Notes under the pieces: model-generated | Told to the model about the DNA's origin: nothing | The model's input: the letters and a program-made list of their open reading frames with translations, nothing else | The model's database searches: none | DNA from: Elmis aenea | Taxonomy: Eukaryota; Arthropoda; Insecta; Coleoptera; Elmidae | Assembly: GCA_947652605.1 (NCBI GenBank) | Contig: CANTFG010000254.1 | Span: 1 to 64,000 of the forward strand | Reading direction: 5' to 3' | Length of the DNA stretch: 64,000 nucleotides | Program-made: the position numbers and the translations under genes | Shown: in pieces, positions 54,411 through 64,000 of the stretch | Layout of the letters: the number at the start of each line of letters is the position of its first letter | Position numbering within the stretch: the stretch's first letter is position 1

Positions 54411-57289
54411 CATGTAAAGAGGCGATGGATAAACTGTTCCTGTGATATACAAATCAATAATTAAAATTGTTTAGAAATAGTCGCTCAAGGAACATATGTA
54501 TTAACTAAAGCACGGTATTTTTGGGAAATCATTAAAAATTAAAACCAGCTCATTGAAAGACATATGCAAAACAATTGTATTCATGTAAAGAGGCGATGGA
54601 TAAACTGTTTCTGTGATATACAAATCAATAATTAAAATTGTTTCGAAATAGTCGCTCAAGGAACATATGTATTAACTAAAGCACGGTATTTTTAGAAAAT
54701 TATTAAAAATTAAAACCAGCTCATTGAAAGACATATGCGAAACAATTGTATTCATGTAAAGAGGCGATGGATAAACTGTTTCTGTGATATAAAAATCAAT
54801 AATTAAAATTGTTTCGAAATAGTCGCTCAAGGAACATATGTATTAACTAAAGCACGGTATTTTTAGGAAATTATTAAAAATTAAAACCAGCTTATTGAAA
54901 GACATATGCAAAACAATTGTATTCATGTAAAGAGGCGATGGATAAACTGTTTCTGTGATATAAAAATCAATAATTAAAATTGTTTCGAAATAGTCGCTCA
55001 AGGAACATATGTATTAACTAAAGCACGGTATTTTTAGGAAATTATTAAAAATTAAAACCAGCTCATTGAAAGACATATGCAAAACAATTGTATTTATGTA
55101 AAGAGGCGATGGATAAACTGTTTCTGTGATATAAAAATCAATAATTAAAATTGTTTCGAAATAGTCGCTCAAGGAACATATGTATTAACTAAAGCACGGT
55201 ATTTTTAGGAAATTATTAAAAATTAAAACCAGCTCATTGAAAGACATATGCAAAACAATTGTATTCATGTAAAGAGGCGATGGATAAACTGTTCCTGTGA
55301 CATACCAATCAATAATTAAAATTGTTTAGAAATAGTCGCCCAAGGAACATATGTATTAACTAAAGCACGGTATTTTTAGGAAATTATTAAAAATTAAAAC
55401 CAGCTCATTGAAAGACATATGCAAAACAATTGTATTCATGTAAAGAGGCGATGGATAAACTGTTCCTGTGATATACAAATCAATAATTAAAATTGTTCAG
55501 AAATAGTCGCTCAAGGAACATATGTATTAACTAAAGCACGGTATTTTTAGGAAATTATTAAAAATTAAAACCAGCTCATTGAAAGACATATGCAAAACAA
55601 TTGTATTCATGTAAAGAGGCGATGGATAAACTGTTCCTGTGATATACAAATCAATAATTGAAATTGTTTTGAAATAGTCGCTCAAGGAACATATGTATTA
55701 ACTAAAGCACGGTATTTTTAGGAAATTATTAAAAATTAAAACCAGCTCATTGAAAGACATATGCAAAACAATTGTATTCATGTAAAGAGGCGATGGATAA
55801 ACTGTTTCTGTGATATAAAAATCAATAATTAAAATTGTTTCGAAATAGTCGCTCAAGGAACATATGTATTAACTAAAGCACGGTATTTTTAGGAAATTAT
55901 TAAAAATTAAAACCAGATCATTGAAAGACATATGCAAAACAATTGTATTCATGTAAAGAGGCGATGGATAAACTGTTCCTGTGATATACAAATCAATAAT
56001 TAAAATTGTTTCGAAATAGTCGCTCAAGGAACATATGTATTAACTAAAGCACGGTATTTTTAGGAAATTATTAAAAATTAAAACCAGCTCTTTGAAAGAC
56101 ATATGCAAAACAATTGTATACATGTAAAGAGGCGATAGATAAACTGTTCCTGTAATATACAAATCAATAATTAAAATTGTTTCGAAATAGTCGCTCAAGG
56201 AACATATGTATTAACTAAAGCACGGTATTTTTAGAAAATCATTAAAAATTAAAACCAGCTCATTGAAAGACATATGCAAAACAATTGTATTCATGTAAAG
56301 AGGCGATGGATAAACTGTTCCTGTGATATACAAATCTATAATTAAAATTGTTTCGAAATAGTCGCTTAAGGAACATATGTATTAACTAAAGCACGGTATT
56401 TTTAGGAAATTATTAAAAATTAAAACCAGCTCATTGAAAGACATATGCAAAACAATTGTATTCATGTAAAGAGGCGATGGATAAACTGTTCCTGTGATAT
56501 ACAAATCAATAATTAAAATTGTTTAGAAATAGTCGCTCAAGAAACATATGTATTAACTAAAGCACGGTATTTTTAAGAAATTATTAAAAATTAAAACCAG
56601 CTCATTGAAAGACATATGCAAAACAATTGTATTCATGTAAAGAGGCGATAGATAAACTGTTCCTGTGATATACAAATCAATAATTAAAATTGTTTAGAAA
56701 TAGTCGCTCAAGGAACATATGTATTAACTAAAGCACGGTATTTTTAGGAAATTATTAAAAATTAAAACCAGCTCATTGAAACACATATGCAAAACAATTG
56801 TATTCATGTAAAGAGGCGATGGATAAACTGTTCCTGTGATATACAAATCAATAATTAAAATTGTTTAGAAATAGTCGCTCAAGGAACATATGTATTAACT
56901 AAAGCACGGTATTTTTAGGAAATTATTAAAAATTAAAACCAGCTCATTGAAAGACATATGCAAAACAATTGTATTCATGTAAAGATGCGAAGGATAAACT
57001 TGTCCTGTAATATACAAATCAATAATTAAAATTGTTTAAAAATAGTCGCTCAAGGAACATATGTATTAACTAAAGCACGGTATTTTTAGGAAATCATTAA
57101 AAATTAAAACCAGCTCATTGAAAGACATATGCAAAACAATTGTATTCATGTAAAGAGGCGATGGATAAACTGTTTCTGTGATATACAAATCAATAATTAA
57201 AATTGTTTCGAAATAGTCGCTCAAGGAACATATGTATTAACTAAAGCACGGTATTTTTAGGAAATTATTAAAAATTAAAACCAGCTCAT

Positions 57290-58661
57290 TGAAAGATATA
57301 TGCAAAACAATTGTATTCATGTAAAGAGGCGATGGATAAACTGTTCCTGTGATATACCAATCAATAATTAAAATTGTTTAGAAATAGTCGCTCAAGGAAC
57401 ATATGTATTAACTAAAGCACGGTATTTTTAGGAAATTATTAAAAATTAAAACCAGCTCATTGAAAGACATATGCAAAACAATTGTATTCATATAAAGAGG
57501 CGATGGATAAACTGTTCCTGTGATATACAAATCAATAATTAAAATTGTTTCAAAATAGTCGCTCAAGGAACATAATTATGTATTAACTAAAGCACGGTAT
57601 TTTTAGGAAATTATTAAAAATTAAAACCAGCTCATTGAAAGACATATGCAAAACAATTGTATTCATGTAAAGATGCGAAGGATAAACTTGTCCTGTGATA
57701 TACAAATCAATAATTAAAATTGTTTCGAAATAGTCGCTCAAGGAACATATGTATTAACTAAAGCACGGTATTTTTAGGAAATTATTAAAAATTAAAACCA
57801 GCTCATTGAAAGACATATGCAATACAATTGTATTCATGTAAAGAGACGATGGATAAACTGTTTCTGTGATATACAAATCAATAATTAAAATTGTTTCGAA
57901 ATAGTCGCTCAAGGAACATATGTATTAACTAAAGCACGGTATTTTTAGGAAATTATTAAAAATTAAAACCAGCTCATTGAAAGATATATGCAAAACAATT
58001 GTATTCATGTAAAGAGGCGATGGATAAACTGTTCCTGTGATATACAAATCAATAATTAAAATTGTTTCGAAATAGTCGCTCAAGGAACATATGTATTAAC
58101 TAAAGCACGGTATTTTTAGGAAATTATTAAAAATTAAAACCAGCTCTTTGAAAGACATATGCAAAACAATTGTATTCATGTAAAGAGGCGATGGATAAAC
58201 TGTTCCTGTGATATACAAATCAGTAATTAAAATTGTTTAGAAATAGTCGCTCAAGGAACATATGTATTAACTAAAGCACGGTATTTTTAGGAAATTATTA
58301 AAAATTAAAACCAGCTCATTGAAAGACATATGCAAAACAATTGTATTCATGTAAAGAGGCGATGGATAAACTGTTCCTGTGATATACAAATCAATAATTA
58401 AAATTGTTTAGAAATAGTCGCTCAAGGAACATATGTATTAACTAAAGCACGGTATTTTTAGAAAATTATTAAAAATTAAAACCAGCTCATTGAAAGATAT
58501 ATGCAAAACAATTGTATTCATGTAAACAGGCGATGGATAAACTGTTCCTGTGATATACAAATCAATAATTAAAATTGTTTCGAAATAGTCGCTCCAGGAA
58601 CATATGTATTAACTAAAGCACGGTATTTTTAGGAAATTATTAAAAATTAAAACCAGCTCAT
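57290..58661 (+). repeat. Eight-monomer tandem duplication, copy 1 (1372 bp)
   Basis: GATATATGC (57293 and 58665), ATACCAATC (57355 and 58727), CATAATTATG (57571 and 58943), GCAATAC (57819 and 59191) and AAACAGGCG (58525 and 59897) are all 1372 bp apart, 8 x 171 plus the 4-bp insertion. It looks like one of the youngest events in the window. Confidence 0.87.
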
Positions 58662-60033
58662 TGAAAGATATATGCAAAACAATTGTATTCATGTAAAGAG
58701 GCGATGGATAAACTGTTCCTGTGATATACCAATCAATAATTAAAATTGTTTAGAAATAGTCGCTCAAGGAACATATGTATTAACTAAAGCACGGTATTTT
58801 TAGGAAATTATTAAAAATTAAAACCAGCTCATTGAAAGACATATGCAAAACAATTGTATTCATATAAAGAGGCGATGGATAAACTGTTCCTGTGATATAC
58901 AAATCAATAATTAAAATTGTTTCAAAATAGTCGCTCAAGGAACATAATTATGTATTAACTAAAGCACGGTATTTTTAGGAAATTATTAAAAATTAAAACC
59001 AGCTCATTGAAAGACATATGCAAAACAATTGTATTCATGTAAAGATGCGAAGGATAAACTTGTCCTGTGATATACAAATCAATAATTAAAATTGTTTCGA
59101 AATAGTCGCTCAAGGAACATATGTATTAACTAAAGCACGGTATTTTTAGGAAATTATTAAAAATTAAAACCAGCTCATTGAAAGACATATGCAATACAAT
59201 TGTATTCATGTAAAGAGACGATGGATAAACTGTTTCTGTGATATACAAATCAATAATTAAAATTGTTTCGAAATAGTCGCTCAAGGAACATATGTATTAA
59301 CTAAAGCACGGTATTTTTAGGAAATTATTAAAAATTAAAACCAGCTCATTGAAAGATATATGCAAAACAATTGTATTCATGTAAAGAGGCGATGGATAAA
59401 CTGTTCCTGTGATATACAAATCAATAATTAAAATTGTTTCGAAATAGTCGCTCAAGGAACATATGTATTAACTAAAGCACGGTATTTTTAGGAAATTATT
59501 AAAAATTAAAACCAGCTCTTTGAAAGACATATGCAAAACAATTGTATTCATGTAAAGAGGCGATGGATAAACTGTTCCTGTGATATACAAATCAGTAATT
59601 AAAATTGTTTAGAAATAGTCGCTCAAGGAACATATGTATTAACTAAAGCACGGTATTTTTAGGAAATTATTAAAAATTAAAACCAGCTCATTGAAAGACA
59701 TATGCAAAACAATTGTATTCATGTAAAGAGGCGATGGATAAACTGTTCCTGTGATATACAAATCAATAATTAAAATTGTTTAGAAATAGTCGCTCAAGGA
59801 ACATATGTATTAACTAAAGCACGGTATTTTTAGAAAATTATTAAAAATTAAAACCAGCTCATTGAAAGATATATGCAAAACAATTGTATTCATGTAAACA
59901 GGCGATGGATAAACTGTTCCTGTGATATACAAATCAATAATTAAAATTGTTTCGAAATAGTCGCTCCAGGAACATATGTATTAACTAAAGCACGGTATTT
60001 TTAGGAAATTATTAAAAATTAAAACCAGCTCAT
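58662..60033 (+). repeat. Eight-monomer tandem duplication, copy 2 (1372 bp)
   Basis: Almost identical to 57290-58661. It ends where GAAACACATATG (near 60030) replaces the GATATATGC seen at the start of each copy. Confidence 0.87.
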
Positions 60034-60060
60034 TGAAACACATATGCAAAACAATTGTAT

Positions 60061-63000
60061 TCATGTAAAGAGGCGATGGATAAACTGTTCCTGTGATATA
60101 CAAATCAATAATTAAAATTGTTTAGAAATAGTCGCTCAAGGAACATATGTATTAACTAAAGCACGGTATTTTTGGGAAATCATTAAAAATTAAAACCAGC
60201 TCATTGAAAGACATATGCAAAACAATTGTATTCATGTAAAGAGGCGATGGATAAACTGTTTCTGTGATATACAAATCAATAATTAAAATTGTTTCGAAAT
60301 AGTCGCTCAAGGAACATATGTATTAACTAAAGCACGGTATTTTTAGAAAATTATTAAAAATTAAAACCAGCTCATTGAAAGACATATGCGAAACAATTGT
60401 ATTCATGTAAAGAGGCGATGGATAAACTGTTTCTGTGATATAAAAATCAATAATTAAAATTGTTTCGAAATAGTCGCTCAAGGAACATATGTATTAACTA
60501 AAGCACGGTATTTTTAGGAAATTATTAAAAATTAAAACCAGCTTATTGAAAGACATATGCAAAACAATTGTATTCATGTAAAGAGGCGATGGATAAACTG
60601 TTTCTGTGATATAAAAATCAATAATTAAAATTGTTTCGAAATAGTCGCTCAAGGAACATATGTATTAACTAAAGCACGGTATTTTTAGGAAATTATTAAA
60701 AATTAAAACCAGCTCATTGAAAGACATATGCAAAACAATTGTATTTATGTAAAGAGGCGATGGATAAACTGTTTCTGTGATATAAAAATCAATAATTAAA
60801 ATTGTTTCGAAATAGTCGCTCAAGGAACATATGTATTAACTAAAGCACGGTATTTTTAGGAAATTATTAAAAATTAAAACCAGCTCATTGAAAGACATAT
60901 GCAAAACAATTGTATTCATGTAAAGAGGCGATGGATAAACTGTTCCTGTGACATACCAATCAATAATTAAAATTGTTTAGAAATAGTCGCCCAAGGAACA
61001 TATGTATTAACTAAAGCACGGTATTTTTAGGAAATTATTAAAAATTAAAACCAGCTCATTGAAAGACATATGCAAAACAATTGTATTCATGTAAAGAGGC
61101 GATGGATAAACTGTTCCTGTGATATACAAATCAATAATTAAAATTGTTCAGAAATAGTCGCTCAAGGAACATATGTATTAACTAAAGCACGGTATTTTTA
61201 GGAAATTATTAAAAATTAAAACCAGCTCATTGAAAGACATATGCAAAACAATTGTATTCATGTAAAGAGGCGATGGATAAACTGTTCCTGTGATATACAA
61301 ATCAATAATTGAAATTGTTTTGAAATAGTCGCTCAAGGAACATATGTATTAACTAAAGCACGGTATTTTTAGGAAATTATTAAAAATTAAAACCAGCTCA
61401 TTGAAAGACATATGCAAAACAATTGTATTCATGTAAAGAGGCGATGGATAAACTGTTTCTGTGATATAAAAATCAATAATTAAAATTGTTTCGAAATAGT
61501 CGCTCAAGGAACATATGTATTAACTAAAGCACGGTATTTTTAGGAAATTATTAAAAATTAAAACCAGCTCATTGAAAGACATATGCAAAACAATTGTATT
61601 CATGTAAAGAGGCGATGGATAAACTGTTCCTGTGATATACAAATCAATAATTAAAATTGTTTCGAAATAGTCGCTCAAGGAACATATGTATTAACTAAAG
61701 CACGGTATTTTTAGGAAATTATTAAAAATTAAAACCAGCTCTTTGAAAGACATATGCAAAACAATTGTATACATGTAAAGAGGCGATAGATAAACTGTTC
61801 CTGTAATATACAAATCAATAATTAAAATTGTTTCGAAATAGTCGCTCAAGGAACATATGTATTAACTAAAGCACGGTATTTTTAGAAAATCATTAAAAAT
61901 TAAAACCAGCTCATTGAAAGACATATGCAAAACAATTGTATTCATGTAAAGAGGCGATGGATAAACTGTTCCTGTGATATACAAATCTATAATTAAAATT
62001 GTTTCGAAATAGTCGCTTAAGGAACATATGTATTAACTAAAGCACGGTATTTTTAGGAAATTATTAAAAATTAAAACCAGCTCATTGAAAGACATATGCA
62101 AAACAATTGTATTCATGTAAAGAGGCGATGGATAAACTGTTCCTGTGATATACAAATCAATAATTAAAATTGTTTAGAAATAGTCGCTCAAGAAACATAT
62201 GTATTAACTAAAGCACGGTATTTTTAAGAAATTATTAAAAATTAAAACCAGCTCATTGAAAGACATATGCAAAACAATTGTATTCATGTAAAGAGGCGAT
62301 AGATAAACTGTTCCTGTGATATACAAATCAATAATTAAAATTGTTTAGAAATAGTCGCTCAAGGAACATATGTATTAACTAAAGCACGGTATTTTTAGGA
62401 AATTATTAAAAATTAAAACCAGCTCATTGAAAGACATATGCAAAACAATTGTATTCATGTAAAGATGCGAAGGATAAACTTGTCCTGTGATATACAAATC
62501 AATAATTAAAATTGTTTAAAAATAGTCGCTCAAGGAACATATGTATTAACTAAAGCACGGTATTTTTAGAAAATCATTAAAAATTAAAACCAGCTCATTG
62601 AAAGACATATGCAAAACAATTGTATTCATGTAAAGAGGCGATGGATAAACTGTTTCTGTGATATACAAATCAATAATTAAAATTGTTTCGAAATAGTCGC
62701 TCAAGGAACATATGTATTAACTAAAGCACGGTATTTTTAGGAAATTATTAAAAATTAAAACCAGCTCATTGAAAGATATATGCAAAACAATTGTATTCAT
62801 GTAATGAGGCGATGGATAAACTGTTCCTGTGATATACCAATCAATAATTAAAATTGTTTAGAAATAGTCGCTCAAGGAACATATGTATTAACTAAAGCAC
62901 GGTATTTTTAGGAAATTATTAAAAATTAAAACCAGCTCATTGAAAGACATATGCAAAACAATTGTATTCATATAAAGAGGCGATGGATAAACTGTTCCTG

Positions 63001-64000
63001 TGATATACAAATCAATAATTAAAATTGTTTCAAAATAGTCGCTCAAGGAACATATGTATTAACTAAAGCACGGTATTTTTAGGAAATTATTAAAAATTAA
63101 AACCAGCTCATTGAAAGACATATGCAAAACAATTGTATTCATGTAAAGATGCGAAGGATAAACTTGTCCTGTGATATACAAATCAATAATTAAAATTGTT
63201 TCGAAATAGTCGCTCAAGGTACATATGTATTAACTAAAGCACGGTATTTTTAGGAAATTATTAAAAATTAAAACCAGCTTATTGAAAGACATATGCGAAA
63301 CAATTGCATTCATGTAAAGAGGCGATGGATAAACTGTTCCTGTGATATACAAATCAATAATTAAAATTGTTTAGAAATAGACGCTCAAGGAACATATGTA
63401 TTAACTAAAGCACGGTATTTTTAGGAAATTATTAAAAATTAAAACCAGCTCATTGAAAGACATATGCAATACAATTGTAATCATGTAAAGAGACGATGGA
63501 TAAACTGTTTCTGTGATATACAAATCAATAATTAAAATTGTTTCGAAATAGTCGCTCAAGGAACATATGTATTAACTAAAGCACGGTATTTTTAGGAAAT
63601 TATTAAAAATTAAAACCAGCTCATTGAAAGATATATGCAAAACAATTGTATTCATGTAAAGAGGCGATGGATAAACTGTTCCTGTGATATACAAATCAAT
63701 AATTAAAATTGTTTCGAAATAGTCGCTCAAGGAACATATGTATTAACTAAAGCACGGTATTTTTAAGACATTATTAAAAATTAAAACCAGCTCATTGAAA
63801 GACATATGCAAAACAATTGTATTCATGTAAAAAGGCGATGGATAAACTGTTCCTGTCATATACAAATCAATAATTAAAATTGTTTAGAAATAGTCGCTCA
63901 AGGAACATATGTATTAACTAAAGCACTGTATTTTTAGGAAATTATTAAAAATTAAAACCAGCTCATTGAAAGACATATGCAAAACAATTGTATTCATGTA
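60061..64000 (+). repeat. 33-monomer unit, copy 2, cut by the window end
   Basis: Follows the same order as 54411-58350 until about 63.2 kb. There it switches to other monomers: CATATGCGAAAC with ATAGACGCTC near 63294-63376, otherwise seen at 3.7 and 7.0 kb, then a GCAATAC monomer, then the TTTTTAAGACATT / GTAAAAAGGCG / CTGTCATATAC / GCACTGTA series at 63.77-63.93 kb. The array continues beyond the window. Confidence 0.78.

Larger units (their letters stand above)
54411..60060 (+). repeat. 33-monomer unit, copy 1 (offset 5651 bp)
   Basis: CATATGCGAAAC (54737 and 60388) and TATACATG (56117 and 61768) are 5651 bp apart (33 x 171 plus 8). The 8 bp come from two CATAATTATG insertions inside this copy. 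It includes the ATTTTTGGGAAATC, GATATAAAAATC, CATACCAATC and AATTGTTTTGAAATAG monomers also found at 28.5-29.7 and 33.3-34.5 kb, and at its right end a tandem eight-monomer duplication. Confidence 0.8.
19451..64000 (+). repeat. 171-bp tandem satellite array, right block
   Basis: About 260 monomers of the same satellite, uninterrupted to the end of the window. Distances between identical diagnostic variants are whole multiples of 171 apart from a few recognisable indels. For example, the TATACATG monomer occurs at 23626, 26018, 30122, 30804, 34908, 39181, 40889, 43284, 48414, 52009, 56117 and 61768. The GCAATAC monomer occurs at 27545, 32331, 42416, 44811, 46863, 49945, 53540, 57819, 59191 and 63466. 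A 2-bp shorter form (CATGTTTTAAC) and a 4-bp longer form (CATAATTATG) of one segment explain the small departures from exact multiples. The array is cut off by the window end inside a monomer, so it continues to the right. No gene is seen anywhere in this stretch. Confidence 0.98.

Noticed and set aside
1..64000. CRISPR array
   Set aside because: The repeats are contiguous 171-bp units with no unique spacers between short conserved repeats, and there are no cas genes.
1..64000. Human or primate alpha satellite because of the 171-bp length
   Set aside because: The monomer sequence shows no recognisable alpha-satellite segments and lacks a true CENP-B box; only the length agrees.

Overview
The window is one continuous block of tandem satellite DNA from a eukaryote, most likely an animal. 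It lies inside a constitutive-heterochromatin array, plausibly centromeric or pericentromeric. I find no intact protein gene, tRNA, rRNA or CRISPR array. About 62 kb of the 64 kb is a 171-bp monomer (about 363 copies, about 28% GC by counting one consensus monomer), all head to tail on one strand. The array runs off both ends. The only other DNA is two 988-bp copies of a non-autonomous, piggyBac-like transposon. An insect or other arthropod would fit, but the sequence does not prove it and I do not recognise the satellite as a named family.

Layout. 1-1367: eight monomers of mixed types, rich in private 1-bp indels. 1368-11281: three copies of a higher-order repeat (HOR) of 19, 19 and 20 monomers, with a 3249-bp period. 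11282-14170: mixed monomers, including an empty version of the transposon insertion site at 12166-12169. About 14170-20070: a 2873-bp segmental duplication (transposon plus 11 monomers) that places element copies at 15590-16577 and 18463-19450. About 20.45-24.16 kb: a block seen again at 36.0-39.7 kb. About 21.77-26.55 kb: a 14-monomer unit in two copies. About 25.42-34.99 kb: a 28-monomer unit in two copies of 4786 bp. 38.0-64.0 kb: overlapping duplications of 10, 14, 12, 30, 21, 33 and 8 monomers, built from one shared set of diagnostic monomers.

The transposon has 18-bp terminal inverted repeats starting CCC. It sits in a 4-bp CTAA duplication next to an unused TTAA, and carries three copies of a GCGGTCAC-type palindrome near its ends. 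A short remnant of an acidic N-terminal coding region, broken by frameshifts and stops, is all that is left of a probable transposase. The two copies share flanks, target site and sequence (one difference seen), so they come from one insertion later copied by the satellite's own duplication.

Things worth a second look: a CENP-B-box-like motif that is present or absent monomer by monomer; the CTAA target with its empty-site paralogue; the nested and changing HOR lengths; a 4-bp insertion marking recent local expansion; and clusters of private homopolymer indels at 1-2.8 kb and 42.9-43.1 kb that look like assembly or polishing errors. All alignments were made by eye, so HOR boundaries are good to about one monomer.
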